From Clavibacter michiganensis subsp. insidiosus (lineage in GTDB: Bacteria; Actinomycetota; Actinomycetes; Actinomycetales; Microbacteriaceae): DNA of 64,000 nucleotides. Below the pieces are notes generated by a model. The model ran no database searches. It saw only the letters and a program-made list of their open reading frames with translations, and was not told where the DNA came from. How positions within the stretch are numbered: the first letter of the stretch is position 1; each line of letters begins with the position of its first letter. The stretch covers positions 3,038,001-3,102,000 of the forward strand of contig NZ_MZMO01000001.1 of assembly GCF_002240565.1 (NCBI RefSeq), read 5' to 3'. A program made the position numbers and the translations under genes. Below are positions 18,217-28,313 of the stretch, piece by piece.

Positions 18217-21033
18217 ATGACAACCGCACGCCGACGCGCCCTCGTCGGCCTTCTCTCGCTCGCCCTCGTGGCCTCCGCGCAGGCGGGCATGGCGACCAGC
18301 GCCATCGCCGCCGACGCGCCCGCCGGCACCGCCGCCGTCGGCACAACCGCCGTCACCTTCACCACCGCGCCCCAGCCGTCGATCACCGGCACCGCGCAGG
18401 TCGGCTCCACCCTCTTCGCCGTGACAGGCACCTGGGCGCCGCAGCCCGACTCCTTCACGTTCAAGTGGTGGAGCAACGGGGTCGCGATCTCCGGCGCCAC
18501 CGGATCCGCGTACACGCTCGTCGCCGCGGACGCGGCCAAGAAGATCACGCTGACCGTGACCGCGAACAAGTCCGGCTACACGTCGCTCGCCAAGTCGAGC
18601 GCCGCGACCGCGACGGTCGCAGCCGCGCCCTCCCCCGTCGCCTTCACGACCATCCCGACGCCGACGATCACAGGGACGCCGAAGGTCGGCACGCCGCTCA
18701 CCGCGGCCCCCGGCACGTGGGCGCCCGTGCCGACGACCTTCGCGTACCGCTGGTTCGTGGCGAACGTCGCCGTCACCGGCGCGACCGGCTCCACCTACAC
18801 GCCCGTCGCGGCCGACGTCGGCAAGCGCATCACGGTCACCGTGACCGGCAGCCGCTCGGGCTACACGACCGCCGCGAAGACCAGCGCGGCGAGCGCCGCC
18901 GTCGTGGCAGCGCCCGTCACCACGCCGTCGACCTTCACCACCGTCCCGACGCCGACCCTCAGCGGGACGGCCCAGGTCGGCTCGACCCTGACGGCCGCTC
19001 CCGGCACCTGGGCGCCCGTGCCGACGACGTTCTCCTACCGCTGGTTCGTCGCGAACGTCGCCGTCCCCGGCGCCACCGCCTCGACCTACGCGCCCGTCGC
19101 CGCCGACCTCGGCAAGAGGATCACCGTCACCGTCACCGGCGCCCGCTCGGGCTACACGTCGGCCTCGAAGACCAGCGCGGCGAGCGCCGCGGTCGTCGCC
19201 TCGCCGGCCGCCAAGGCCTTCGCGGTCGCGTCGTCGCCCACCATCACGGGGACCGTCGCCGTCGGCGGCGTGCTCACCGCGGCCACCGGATCCTGGTCCC
19301 CCGCTCCCGCCTTCAGCTACCAGTGGTCGGCAGGCAGCACCGCGATCTCCGGCGCCACCGGCTCGACCTACACGCTCGGTACGGCCGACCTCGGCAAGAC
19401 GATCACGGTCACCATCACCGCGAAGGCCACCGGCTACATCACGACCACCCGCACGAGCGCCGCCACCGCGGCGGTCGGAAAGCCGGCGATCACGTCGGCG
19501 CAGCCGGTCATCGTGGGCGATGCGAAGGTGGGCCAGACGCTGCGCGTGGTGCCCAACGCGTGGGCGCCACGACCCGCCTTCACGTACGTCTGGTACGCGA
19601 ACGACGTGAAGATCAGCGGCGCGACCGCGCAGGACTACACGCCCATGACGGCGGACATCGGCAAGCGCATCACCGCGACCGCGATCGGCACGGCCACCGG
19701 ATACACGACGACGGCGCGCACCAGCGCCAAGACGGCCGCGGTGGTCGCGGCGAACGTGGAGCTCCCGCAGCAGCCCTGGACGGGACGGGTGGTCGGGAAC
19801 GTCTACCTCGACTCCATGAGCCCGCAGAACCTCATCACGGAGGGCAGCATCGCGCTGGAGCCCGCGGGCTTCCCCGACGGCGGCGGGTGGGACATCACCG
19901 CCGACGGATTCACCATCACCGACGTGGAGCCGGGCGAGTACGCGCTGCACGCCTTCGTCCCGGTGGCCGGCGACTACCTGATCCAGTACTACGGGCAGAC
20001 GAACGAGATCGACGATGCCCAGACGTTCGCGGTGCTGGCGGACAGCACGGTCCGGGTCGACGTGGTGCTCAAGCGCTACGCGTCGATCAGCGGCACCGCG
20101 ACGAGCGCGGCCGGCGAACCTGTCGCCGGCGTGTCCGTACAAGCGTTCCGCGCAGGCGGTGACGGCCGCTTCGAGGACTACACGACGACCGACGACAACG
20201 GTCGGTACACGCTACGGAACATCGAGCCAGGCCAGTACAAGGTGCAGTTCGGGGCGTACAGCTCGCCCGAGGACGGCTTCCTCGAAGAGTGGTACGGAGA
20301 GACCGACGACAGGGCTGCTGCCACCGTCGTCTCCGTCCCTCAGTGGGGCCAGGCCGCCATCAACGTGAGCGTCAAGCTCGACGCGGGTGCTCGCATGTAC
20401 GGCTCGGTCTCCGGCGCCGGCGGATCACGGCTCGCAGATGCCCGCGTCTATCTCGTACCAACGTCGAGCGCAGTGCAGGGGATCGTGCCCTCGAGCGCCC
20501 GCAGCGTCTCGACTGATCAGTGGGGGAGCTTCTCCATCACGGGTCTCGACGCGGGTGACTACTACGTGTACGTGAGTGCGGACCGCGCGTCCGCGCCGGC
20601 GTACACCGCACAGTGGGTCGGCGGGACCGGCACGCTGGCGACGGCATCCGTCTACCGCGCGACGCGTGGCACCCAGATGTCGAGCGTGTACGCGCAGCTC
20701 GCTGTCAGTCCGTCCGTCACGGCGTCGGTGACCGGCCTCGCGGCAGCGGGATGGGACTCCGACTACGCCGTCGTCAACCTGTACCAGGGCGGGGTCATCA
20801 AGTACTCCGGCTACTCCTGGTACGGCGCCGGTGCGTTCATCAAGGATATCGCCCCTGGCACGTACCAGGTCGCCGTGACCTATCACCGCGGCGAGGAGCG
20901 GAAGGCGTACTGGTGGAACGGCGGCGTCTATGCCGACAAGTCCGAGATCGTCGTGCGCGCCGGGGACTCGATCTCCATCGTCGCGAAGGCGATCACGCGG
21001 GTCGCTCCCGCGGGGGCGCGTCTGGTCCGCTGA
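18217..21033 (+). CDS. Large secreted protein: five Ig-like repeats plus carboxypeptidase-regulatory-like domains
   Basis: 938 residues. Signal peptide 1-32 (RRRALVGLLSLALVASAQAG...AIAA). Then five tandem Ig-like modules of 88-97 residues starting near 45, 140, 237, 333 and 421, each with VG-x-x-L...GTW-x-P...W...ISGATGS-x-YT...D-x-GK-x-I-x-VTV. From about 520 on, beta-sandwich domains of the carboxypeptidase-regulatory/CnaB-like kind: RVVGNVYLDS, EPGEYALHAF, SISGTATSAAGEPVAGVSVQAF and ITGLDAGDYYVYV. No sortase motif or TM at the end, so it is secreted or held non-covalently. First of three tandem paralogues; adhesion or glycan binding is a guess. Confidence 0.8.
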   Translation: MTTARRRALVGLLSLALVASAQAGMATSAIAADAPAGTAAVGTTAVTFTTAPQPSITGTAQVGSTLFAVTGTWAPQPDSFTFKWWSNGVAISGATGSAYTLVAADAAKKITLTVTANKSGYTSLAKSSAATATVAAAPSPVAFTTIPTPTITGTPKVGTPLTAAPGTWAPVPTTFAYRWFVANVAVTGATGSTYTPVAADVGKRITVTVTGSRSGYTTAAKTSAASAAVVAAPVTTPSTFTTVPTPTLSGTAQVGSTLTAAPGTWAPVPTTFSYRWFVANVAVPGATASTYAPVAADLGKRITVTVTGARSGYTSASKTSAASAAVVASPAAKAFAVASSPTITGTVAVGGVLTAATGSWSPAPAFSYQWSAGSTAISGATGSTYTLGTADLGKTITVTITAKATGYITTTRTSAATAAVGKPAITSAQPVIVGDAKVGQTLRVVPNAWAPRPAFTYVWYANDVKISGATAQDYTPMTADIGKRITATAIGTATGYTTTARTSAKTAAVVAANVELPQQPWTGRVVGNVYLDSMSPQNLITEGSIALEPAGFPDGGGWDITADGFTITDVEPGEYALHAFVPVAGDYLIQYYGQTNEIDDAQTFAVLADSTVRVDVVLKRYASISGTATSAAGEPVAGVSVQAFRAGGDGRFEDYTTTDDNGRYTLRNIEPGQYKVQFGAYSSPEDGFLEEWYGETDDRAAATVVSVPQWGQAAINVSVKLDAGARMYGSVSGAGGSRLADARVYLVPTSSAVQGIVPSSARSVSTDQWGSFSITGLDAGDYYVYVSADRASAPAYTAQWVGGTGTLATASVYRATRGTQMSSVYAQLAVSPSVTASVTGLAAAGWDSDYAVVNLYQGGVIKYSGYSWYGAGAFIKDIAPGTYQVAVTYHRGEERKAYWWNGGVYADKSEIVVRAGDSISIVAKAITRVAPAGARLVR
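18352..19760 (+). repeat. Five tandem Ig-like coding repeats (about 265-290 bp each)
   Basis: Repeat units begin near 18352, 18637, 18928, 19216 and 19480. Units 2 and 3 are close to identical in DNA over their central part (both encode GTWAPVPTTF, YRWFVANVAV and GKRITVTVTG). Such similarity allows unit gain or loss by recombination and can collapse in assembly. Confidence 0.75.
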
Positions 21034-21048
21034 CCGCACGAGATCGTC

Positions 21049-21095
21049 CGACGACGCCGCCGCGACCGCACCGGGTCGTGGCGGCGGCGTCGTCG
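21049..21095. terminator. Strong stem-loop after the first surface-protein gene
   Basis: CGACGACGCCGCC (21049-21061) pairs perfectly with GGCGGCGTCGTCG (21083-21095), 13-bp arms, 16 bp downstream of the stop. Separates the first paralogue from the second. Confidence 0.6.
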
Positions 21096-21203
21096 TCCGC
21101 TGTCCGCCGAGCCCCCGTTCCACGCGACACGTCGACAGCCGACCTCGCCGCGCGGTAGGCATGCACCGGGCGCGGCGTTCGGCGGTGCCGGACCGGGGGA
21201 TCC

Positions 21204-22967
21204 ATGCACGCACCACGTCGACGCGCCCTGATCGGGCTGTTGTCGCTCTCGCTCGTCCTGTCCGCGCAGGCGGGCATCGCGGGATCCGCCACCGCGGCGG
21301 ACGCGCGGACCAGCGCCACCCGCGCCACGCCCACCTTCACCGCGTCGCCCAAGCCGACCATCACCGGCACCCCGCGCGTCGGCTCCACCCTCACCGCCGT
21401 CACGGGCGGCTGGGCGCCGAAGCCCACGACCTTCGGCTACCGCTGGTGGCGCGACGGCGTCGCCATCGCGGGCGCGACCGGATCCACGCTGAAGCTGACG
21501 GCCGCCGACGCCGGGGCGCGCATCGACCTCACCGTCACCGCGCGCCGGGGCGGGTACGCGTCCCTCGCGCGGTCGAGCGGGCCGACCGCCGTCGTCGCGC
21601 CCGCCACCACGACGCCGACTCCGCCCGCTCCCACCCCGACCCCGGATCCGACGCCCACGCCCGACCCGACGCCTCCCGTCGCCACGGTCCCCTTCACCGA
21701 AGCATCCGACCCGGTGATCACGGGCGACGTGCAGGTCGGCCGCCCGCTGCGCGCCGTCGCCGGCATCTGGACCCCGCGCCCGACCTCGTTCGCCTACGCC
21801 TGGTTCGTGGACGGCGTGGCCGCCGCCGGTGCGACGTCCATCTCCTACACGCCCGTCGACGCGGATGCCGGCAAGCGGATCACCGCCGCGGTCACCGGCA
21901 CCGCCCCCGGGATCACCCCCACCACCCGCACCAGCGCGGCCACTCCCCCGGTCGCGGCCGCGGGCGTGGAGGTCCCGGAGCGACCCTCGACGGGGAAGGT
22001 GGTCGGGAACATCTACCTCGACTCCGTGGATCCGGCCAACCTCGTCTCCTCCGGCGAGATCTACCTCGAGCCGGCGCCCCAGACGTTCAGCGACGGCGTC
22101 GCATCGGCGGTGACGAACGGCGCGTTCGCGTTCTCCGGCGTGCGCCCGGGCGAGTACCGGCTGCATGCGTTCTTCCGGTTCGGCAGCGAGTACCTGTACC
22201 AGTACTACGGCCAGACCAACGACGTGACCCGGGCGCAGACGTTCGCCGTGCAGGCCGACGGCACCGTGCGCGTCGACGTGGTGCTGAAGCGGTACACCAC
22301 GATCCAGGGCACGGTGACGACGACGGGCGGGGTGCCGGCGGCCGGCGTCGCGGTCAGCGCGTACCGCATCTCCGACGGCATCCAGCTCGGCAGCGACTAC
22401 ACCGACGCGGAGGGCGGGTACACCATCGGCAATGCCGAGCCCGGCGACTACCTGATCCAGGTCGGAGCCCCCATCGGCGACACCCGGGGCATCATCGGCG
22501 AGTGGTACTCGGACGCCTACGACAGGGCGAGCGCGACACCCGTCACGGTCGCGCAGTGGGGCACGCCGCTCACCGGGATCGACGTGCAGCTGGCCCGCGG
22601 CGCGAGCGCGAAGGGGCAGATCTACCGGTCGGACGGCGCGGGCGCGCCCGGGGCGTCCGTGCGCGTCGTGCCCGTCGCCGCGGCCGTGGACGGCGTCCGT
22701 CCGACCACGGGCCTCGTCGCGTCGACCGACCTGTACGGCCGCTTCAGCCTGAACGGGATCACGCCGGGCCAGTACGTCGTGTACGTCGAGGGCTCCGGCG
22801 AAGCGCCCCGGGACCTCCCGCGGTGGGCCGGCGGCACCGGCAGCCTCGCGACGGCGACACGCTACACGGCGACGCTCGACGGGCAGCTCCCGGCGATCTA
22901 CGTGCAGCTCCCGCGGGATCCGTCCGACCGGTCGTCGACCTCGCGCCTGGCGCCGACCGCGCGCTGA
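21204..22967 (+). CDS. Secreted Ig-like/carboxypeptidase-regulatory-like protein, second paralogue
   Basis: 587 residues. The signal peptide is almost the same as in the upstream gene (RRRALIGLLSLSLVLSAQAG). Two Ig-like modules (about 43-130 and 165-250) are separated by a Pro-Thr-Asp linker (PTPPAPTPTPDPTPTPDPTP). The C-terminal part matches the first paralogue closely: KVVGNIYLDSVDPANLVSSG, PGEYRLHAFF, YLYQYYGQTN and VRVDVVLKRY. Three Ig modules fewer than its neighbour, as expected after duplication and module loss. Own terminator-bounded unit; ATG 21204 preceded by GGGGGATCC. Confidence 0.8.
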   Translation: MHAPRRRALIGLLSLSLVLSAQAGIAGSATAADARTSATRATPTFTASPKPTITGTPRVGSTLTAVTGGWAPKPTTFGYRWWRDGVAIAGATGSTLKLTAADAGARIDLTVTARRGGYASLARSSGPTAVVAPATTTPTPPAPTPTPDPTPTPDPTPPVATVPFTEASDPVITGDVQVGRPLRAVAGIWTPRPTSFAYAWFVDGVAAAGATSISYTPVDADAGKRITAAVTGTAPGITPTTRTSAATPPVAAAGVEVPERPSTGKVVGNIYLDSVDPANLVSSGEIYLEPAPQTFSDGVASAVTNGAFAFSGVRPGEYRLHAFFRFGSEYLYQYYGQTNDVTRAQTFAVQADGTVRVDVVLKRYTTIQGTVTTTGGVPAAGVAVSAYRISDGIQLGSDYTDAEGGYTIGNAEPGDYLIQVGAPIGDTRGIIGEWYSDAYDRASATPVTVAQWGTPLTGIDVQLARGASAKGQIYRSDGAGAPGASVRVVPVAAAVDGVRPTTGLVASTDLYGRFSLNGITPGQYVVYVEGSGEAPRDLPRWAGGTGSLATATRYTATLDGQLPAIYVQLPRDPSDRSSTSRLAPTAR

Positions 22968-23058
22968 CCGCCCCCGACGGGGGTCGTGACCTCGGGGCGG
23001 CGGCGGAGTAGACCGGTCTCCCGACCGGCAACCCGCCGGTCCGAGCATCGGAGCACCC

Positions 23059-23784
23059 ATGCCCTCCGTCCGCCGACGCGGTCTCGTCGGCCTGGCCCTG
23101 ATCACCGCAGCTCAGGCCGGCCCCGTCTCCCCCGCGTCCGCGGATCCCGCCCCGGCGCCCGGCGCCACCACCGCCACCGTCGTCGGTCGCGTCTACCTCG
23201 ACCGCGTGGATCCCCGGAACCTCGTCCGCGACGGGAGCATCTCCCTCGAGCTCTCGGACATCCCCTTCGGCGAGAACGTCGACATCGTCGACGGATCCTT
23301 CCGGTTCGAGTCCCAACGCGCCACGCGATACACACTGCACGCCTGGCTGAGGCTCGGCGGATCCGAGGTCTCCCAGTACCTCGGCCAGGTCAACGAGTGG
23401 CGCGACGCGCGCTTCTTCACGGCGCCGGCCGGGCGGACGACCCGCGTGGACATCGTGCTCCGCACCCCCGCGAGCATCAGCGGCACGGTGATGCTCCCGG
23501 AGGGCGCGCCCGCCGGGTTCTCCCCCGTCGACGTGCTCCGCGCCACGGGCGACGGCCGGCACGAGGCGTCGGGTTCCACGGACGTGGCGGGCCGGTATGC
23601 GCTCGGGAACCTCGAGCCGGGCTTCTACGTGCTGCGCTTCGGCGTGCCGCCGGGGGATCCGACCTCCTACGGCGCCGTGTGGTCCGGCAACCGGACACAG
23701 CGCGCGCTCGCGAAGCGCATCGTCGTCTCGCAGTGGGGGCAGGTGGTCACCCGCGTCGACGCGACGCTCACGCCCGCCCGATGA
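23059..23784 (+). CDS. Secreted carboxypeptidase-regulatory-like protein, third paralogue without Ig modules
   Basis: 241 residues. Signal peptide MPSVRRRGLVGLALITAAQAG, then directly the domain shared with the two upstream genes: VVGRVYLDRVDPRNLVRDGS, RYTLHAWLRLGGSEVSQYLG and TTRVDIVLRTPASISGTV, plus one further beta-sandwich (GRYALGNLEPGFYVLRFG). It lacks all Ig-like modules and the last domains of the larger paralogues. Convergent with the phosphoketolase gene, 25 bp apart. Confidence 0.75.
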   Translation: MPSVRRRGLVGLALITAAQAGPVSPASADPAPAPGATTATVVGRVYLDRVDPRNLVRDGSISLELSDIPFGENVDIVDGSFRFESQRATRYTLHAWLRLGGSEVSQYLGQVNEWRDARFFTAPAGRTTRVDIVLRTPASISGTVMLPEGAPAGFSPVDVLRATGDGRHEASGSTDVAGRYALGNLEPGFYVLRFGVPPGDPTSYGAVWSGNRTQRALAKRIVVSQWGQVVTRVDATLTPAR

Positions 23785-23809
23785 CGGAGCCCGCAACCGG
23801 ACCCGTTCC

Positions 23810-26248
23810 TCAGGCGTTGTCGTCCCCGTTGTCGATCGCGACCTGGCGCGACGGATCCGCGAACGGCAGCCCCTCCGCCCCCGACACGTCCGCCATGTCC
23901 TCGCCGTGCTCGCGCGTGTAGGTGCGGTGCGCGATCCGCTCGTCGTCCATGCGCTGCGACAGCGCCGCGTAGGTGGTCTCGAGGTGCGGCACGCGGCGGA
24001 TCACGTCCATCACGAGCCGGAACCGGTCGAGGTCGTTGAGCATCAGCATGTCGAACGGCGTGGTCGTGCCTCCCTGCTCGACGAACCCGCGCACGTGCAT
24101 GTTCTCGTGGTTGTGCCGCTTGTACGTGAGGCGGTGGATGAGCGACGGGTAGCCGTGGAACGCGAAGACCACGGGCTTGTCGCGCGTGAACAGGGCGTCG
24201 AAGGATCCGTCGTCGAGCCCGTGCGGGTGCTGCGTCGAGTCCTGCAGCCGCATCAGGTCCACCACGTTGATGAACCGCACGCGCAGCTGCGGGATCTCCC
24301 GCTTGAGGATCTGCACCGCCGCCATCGCCTCGACGGTCGGGATGTCGCCGGCGCACGCGACCACCACGTCGGGCTCGAGCCCCGGCACCTCGGTGCCCGC
24401 CCACTCCCACACGCCCACGCCGCGCGCGCCGTGCGCCCGCGCCTCCTCGAGCGACAGCAGGCTCGCGGTCGGCTGCTTCCCGGCGACGACCACGTTGATG
24501 AGGTCGGTGCCGCGGAGGCAGTGGTCCATGGTCACGAGCAGCGAGTTCGCGTCGAACGGCAGGTACACGCGCACGATCTCGGCGCGCTTGTTCACGACGT
24601 GGTCGAGGAAGCCGGGGTCCTGGTGCGAGAAGCCGTTGTGGTCCTGCCGCCACACGTGCGAGGAGAGCAGGTACGTGAACGACGCGACCGGCCGCCGCCA
24701 CTCCACCTTGGAGCTCGACTCGAGCCACTTCGCGTACTGGTTGAACATCGAGTCGACGATGTGGATGAAGGCCTCGTACGACGTGAAGAGCCCGTGCCGC
24801 CCGGTGAGCAGGTACGCCTCGAGCAGCCCCTGCGTGATGTTCTCGTTGAGGATCTCGATGACCCGGCCCTCGTGCGCCAGGTGCTCGTCGACCGGCAGCA
24901 CCTCGCCCTGCCAGGCCTTCGCCGTGACCTCGTAGACGTCGTCGAGCCGGTTGCTGGCGGTCTCGTCGGGGCCGAAGATCCGGAAGTCGAGCGGGTTGCG
25001 GGCGATCACGTCGCGCAGCCAGCCGCCGAGCACCCGGGTCGGCTCGGCAATGACGCCGCGGCCGTCGCTGAGGTCGATCGCGTTCACCTCGAGCGGCGGG
25101 AGCCGGAGGTCGCGGCGGAGGAGGCCGCCGTTAGCGTGCGGGTTGGCGCTCATCCGCCGGTCGCCCTCGGGGCGGTTCGGCTGGAGCGCCGGCGTCAGCC
25201 GACCGTCGCGGTCGAAGAGCTCGTGCGGGCGGTAGCTCTCGAGCCACTCCTGGAGCTGGCGGAGGTGGTCCTCGTCGTCGCGGACGCCGGAGAGCGGCAC
25301 CTGGTGCGCGCGCCACGTGCCCTCGATCTGCTTGCCCTCGACCTCGCGCGGGCCGGTCCAGCCCTTCGGTGTGCGGAGGATCAGCATCGGCCACGCCGGG
25401 CGCTCCTCGCTGCCGCCCGTACGGGCCGCGAGCTGGATCCGGCTGATGTCGTCGAGCGCCTCGCCCAGCGCTAGCGCGAACCGCTCGTGCACCGCCGCGT
25501 GGTCCTCGCCGTCGAAGCCGCCCGAGACGATCCGCGGGGAGTAACCATGACCGGTGAAGAGCGCGAGCAGCTCGTCCTCGGGGATGCGGGCGAGCACGGT
25601 CGGGTTCGCGATCTTCCAGCCGTTGAGGTTGAGGATCGGCAGCACGGCGCCGTCGGTCTCCGGGTCGAGGAACTTGTCGAGGTGCCAGCTGGCGGCGAGC
25701 GTCGCGGTCTCCGCTTCGCCGTCGCCGATCACGCACGCGACCACGAGGTCGGGGTTGTCGAGCGCCGCGCCGTACGCGTGCACGAGCGAGTAGCCGAGCT
25801 CGCCGCCCTCGTTGATGGATCCGGGCGTCTCGGGCGCCGCGTGCGAGGGCACGCCGCCGGGGAACGAGAACTGGCGGAAGAGGTGGCGGAGCCCGTCGCG
25901 ATCGGGGGTCGCCGCCGAGAACAGCTCCGAGTAGGTGCCGTCGAGGTAGGCGTTGGCGACCATGCCGGGGCCGCCGTGGCCGGGGCCGGCGATGTAGATC
26001 ATGTCGAGGTCGCGCTCGATGATCGCCCGGTTGAGGTGCGCGTAGACGAAGTTCAGCAGCGGGGTCGTGCCCCAGTGCCCGAGGAGGCGCGGCTTGATGT
26101 CGTCGCGCGTGAGCGGGCGCTCCAGCAGCGGGTCGTCGAGCAGGTAGATCTGGCCGACGGAGAGGTAGTTGGCGGCGCGCCACCACCCGTCGACGACGTC
26201 GAGGTAGAGGGGGGCGGCGGGGTCTCGGGGTGCGGTGTCGGAGGCCAT
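23810..26248 (-). CDS. xfp: Xylulose-5-phosphate/fructose-6-phosphate phosphoketolase
   Basis: 812 residues, the usual length. Cytosolic thiamine-diphosphate enzyme cleaving xylulose-5-P (or fructose-6-P) with phosphate to acetyl-P and an aldose phosphate. Visible signatures: [20 protein letters not shown] (TPP site), [47 protein letters not shown] and, in the second half, [25 protein letters not shown] and [11 protein letters not shown]. No acetate kinase gene is beside it. Gives a phosphate-dependent bypass for pentoses. Confidence 0.95.
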   Translation of the reverse strand: MASDTAPRDPAAPLYLDVVDGWWRAANYLSVGQIYLLDDPLLERPLTRDDIKPRLLGHWGTTPLLNFVYAHLNRAIIERDLDMIYIAGPGHGGPGMVANAYLDGTYSELFSAATPDRDGLRHLFRQFSFPGGVPSHAAPETPGSINEGGELGYSLVHAYGAALDNPDLVVACVIGDGEAETATLAASWHLDKFLDPETDGAVLPILNLNGWKIANPTVLARIPEDELLALFTGHGYSPRIVSGGFDGEDHAAVHERFALALGEALDDISRIQLAARTGGSEERPAWPMLILRTPKGWTGPREVEGKQIEGTWRAHQVPLSGVRDDEDHLRQLQEWLESYRPHELFDRDGRLTPALQPNRPEGDRRMSANPHANGGLLRRDLRLPPLEVNAIDLSDGRGVIAEPTRVLGGWLRDVIARNPLDFRIFGPDETASNRLDDVYEVTAKAWQGEVLPVDEHLAHEGRVIEILNENITQGLLEAYLLTGRHGLFTSYEAFIHIVDSMFNQYAKWLESSSKVEWRRPVASFTYLLSSHVWRQDHNGFSHQDPGFLDHVVNKRAEIVRVYLPFDANSLLVTMDHCLRGTDLINVVVAGKQPTASLLSLEEARAHGARGVGVWEWAGTEVPGLEPDVVVACAGDIPTVEAMAAVQILKREIPQLRVRFINVVDLMRLQDSTQHPHGLDDGSFDALFTRDKPVVFAFHGYPSLIHRLTYKRHNHENMHVRGFVEQGGTTTPFDMLMLNDLDRFRLVMDVIRRVPHLETTYAALSQRMDDERIAHRTYTREHGEDMADVSGAEGLPFADPSRQVAIDNGDDNA

Positions 26249-26260
26249 GCATCAGCCTAC

Positions 26261-26350
26261 GGCGGTGTCTCGGCGGGTGTCCCGGGGTCGCGCGTTCTGA
26301 TCAGTCAGCGCACAGGGGCGGTGTCTCGGCGGGTGTCCCGGGGTCGCGCG
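26261..26350. repeat. 34-bp direct repeat upstream of phosphoketolase
   Basis: Positions 26261-26294 and 26317-26350 are identical over 34 bp, offset 56 bp, with related but diverged spacers after each copy (both contain a tcag...gcagg-like stretch). They fill the 148-bp gap between the phosphoketolase start (26248) and the LysM gene stop. Could be a local tandem duplication or paired regulator sites in the xfp promoter. Confidence 0.7.
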
Positions 26351-26396
26351 ATCCGGTCAGCGGGCTCGCAGGACGGTTCGGCGGACCGGCCGCACG

Positions 26397-26792
26397 TCAG
26401 CCGAGGCAGGCGAGGTCGTCGAGCGGCGTCGCGGTGGTGCGGGCGACGACGATCTCCTCGCCGGCCGTGATGGCCGAGTTCCCGTTCGCCGCTTCCAGGT
26501 CGGCGATGCAGAGGCCGAAGCTGGCGGCGACGCCGGTCAGCGTGTCGCCGGATGCGGGGGTGTAGTAGGCCAGCGTGCCCACCACGGAGCTGACCTCGCC
26601 CTGCGCCTGGGAGCGCGGGCCGCCGTCGGTCGGCACGACGGGGTCGGGTGCCGCGGGCGACGTCGCCGGCGTGCGCTCGCCCTCCACGACGGCCGGCGTC
26701 GGGTCGGGGCCGCCGTCCACGGCCGACGTGCAGCCCGCGAGGAGGGCCGCCGCGGCGAGGACGGCGGCGGCGAGGAGGGGGCGACGCGTCAT
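26397..26792 (-). CDS. LysM-like lipoprotein
   Basis: 131 residues. Lipoprotein signal peptide with lipobox LLAGC (Cys about 21), a Pro/Thr-rich spacer and one LysM-like module at the end (YYTPASGDTLTGVAASFGLC, then ANGNSAITAGEEIVVAR), which would bind peptidoglycan. Starts 32 bp after the stop of the upstream lipoprotein, so the two probably share a transcript. Extracytoplasmic. Confidence 0.75.
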   Translation of the reverse strand: MTRRPLLAAAVLAAAALLAGCTSAVDGGPDPTPAVVEGERTPATSPAAPDPVVPTDGGPRSQAQGEVSSVVGTLAYYTPASGDTLTGVAASFGLCIADLEAANGNSAITAGEEIVVARTTATPLDDLACLG

Positions 26793-26824
26793 GCTCGCGA
26801 GGCTAGCGGCCGGGCGAGCTCCGG

Positions 26825-28120
26825 TCAGCGCACGCAGACCGACTCGGCCGAGAGGCTGAGGCCGTCGGCGGTGCCGCGGATGCTCGCCGAGGCGATCCCG
26901 TCGGCGCGGCCGTCGCCGGCGGTCCAATGGTCGCGGCCCATCGCGCGTCCCCCGGGGACGAACCCCGCCTCGGTCCACGACCTGGTGATCGCGTCGAAGG
27001 GAGGCTGCGGTTCGTCCATCACGGTGAAGATCGGGATGAGCACGCTGCCGGTCGCCTGCGTCCCCTCGGAGCCGTCCTCGCACTGCGTCGCGACCGTGGT
27101 CACCTCGGCGGGCACGCCCGTGGTGGCAGCCGCGGCCTCCAAGAAGGCGCGCACCCCCGCCTCTTGCGCGCTGACGTCGACGAGCGCGGGAGGCGGCGCG
27201 GGCGTCGTCGGGTCGGTCGGGGAGGCGGGCTCGGACGGATGCGGGAGGTCGTCGGGCGCCGGCGAGCCGAGCGGCAGGCCGACCCAGCCCGTGAGGTCCG
27301 GGTCCCTGCTCGCGTCGCGAGCCGACGAGTACGGGGCGCGGACGAAGAAGATCGTCCGCGGCGCCGTGCCCGCGTCCGCCGCCTCGTCGGGCGTGGCGGC
27401 GAGCACGGCGGCCACCCCGGCGGGATCCTCGGACTCGACCTCGATGATCCCGCCTGCCGGCGCCGACCGGGGCGAGACGGACAGGTCCGAGACGTCCGGC
27501 CGGGCGTCGAGCCGCTCCACCAGGTCGAGGACGGAGCGAGCGGGAGCGGCGGCCGAGACGTCGACGCTCGTGGTGCCGCGCCGGATCCCCACCTCGCCGT
27601 CGCCGAGGGACGGCCGGAGGAGGCCCGCGGCCGCCGGGAACGTCGTGCCCTGCTCCAGCTCGACGGAGCGGTCGCCGCCGGTGACGTCCACGGAGGCGAC
27701 GCCCGGGATCCGCCGCCACGTCTCGGCGACCTCCGCCGACACCGGGTCCCGCGGGTCGAGCGTCACGGGAACCGCTCCGTCCCCCGCCGGGAGCGCGAGC
27801 GAGAGGTCGAGCTCCGCCTGCGTCACCCCGTCGCCCAGGGCGTCCCGGACGGCTGGGCGACGGCGGGCTCCGAGGTGTCGGCGATGGCGTCGACCTGCGC
27901 GATCCACGGGTCCGGGCCGTCCCGGTAGTCGGTCGAGTAGAGCGAGGTCTCGACGTCCGCGATCCCGTCCACCGCGGCGATGCGCACGCGCATCGCCTCC
28001 AGGGACGTGACCGCCGACTCGGGCGGCTGCGGGAACCACGAGCACCCGCTCAGCGCCGTGGCGAGGATCACGACCGCCGCGAGCGCGGACGCCCCCCCCC
28101 CGTCGTGTCCGCTTCCCCAT
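26825..28120 (-). pseudogene. Lipoprotein of unknown function with two compensating frame breaks
   Basis: Three pieces in two frames make one protein. ATG 28120 (MGKRTRRGG) runs into a G10 tract (28092-28101 on the plus strand); with nine G the frame continues as ASALAAVVILATALSGC, a lipoprotein signal with lipobox Cys, then SWFPQPPESAVTSLEAMRVR and onward. Near 27850 the frame must shift back by one base to give DALGDGVTQAELDLSL and the remaining 340 residues, ending in SESVCVR. Both steps are single bases. GTG 28128 would start directly in the signal-peptide frame and avoid the first break. Function unknown. Confidence 0.6.
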
Positions 28121-28253
28121 CCCCTCACCGCACGGAGGGCGGTCGGGCGCCGGCATCCGCCGGAGGCACCACCGGCATGCCCCGGGAGGATGGCGTGCCC
28201 GCCGCCGGAGCGTGCCCTGAGGAGGATCCGCACCTCCGCCGCCCGCGGCCCCC

Positions 28254-28259
28254 TACCGT
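28254..28259 (+). promoter_or_regulatory. Possible -10 box (TACCGT) of the esterase gene
   Basis: TACCGT 55 bp before the ATG at 28314, giving a leader of about 48 bases; no convincing -35 element. Confidence 0.3.
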
Positions 28260-28313
28260 GCTGCGTGATCCGGTCGGGCAGGCCGCACGGACATCCGACC
28301 CCCTCGAGGAACC

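Noticed and set aside
18352..19760. Phase-variable recombination locus with invertase
   Set aside because: Repeats are direct and in frame, and no recombinase gene lies near.
26261..26350. CRISPR-like repeat
   Set aside because: Only two copies with a 22-bp gap, no further units and no cas genes.
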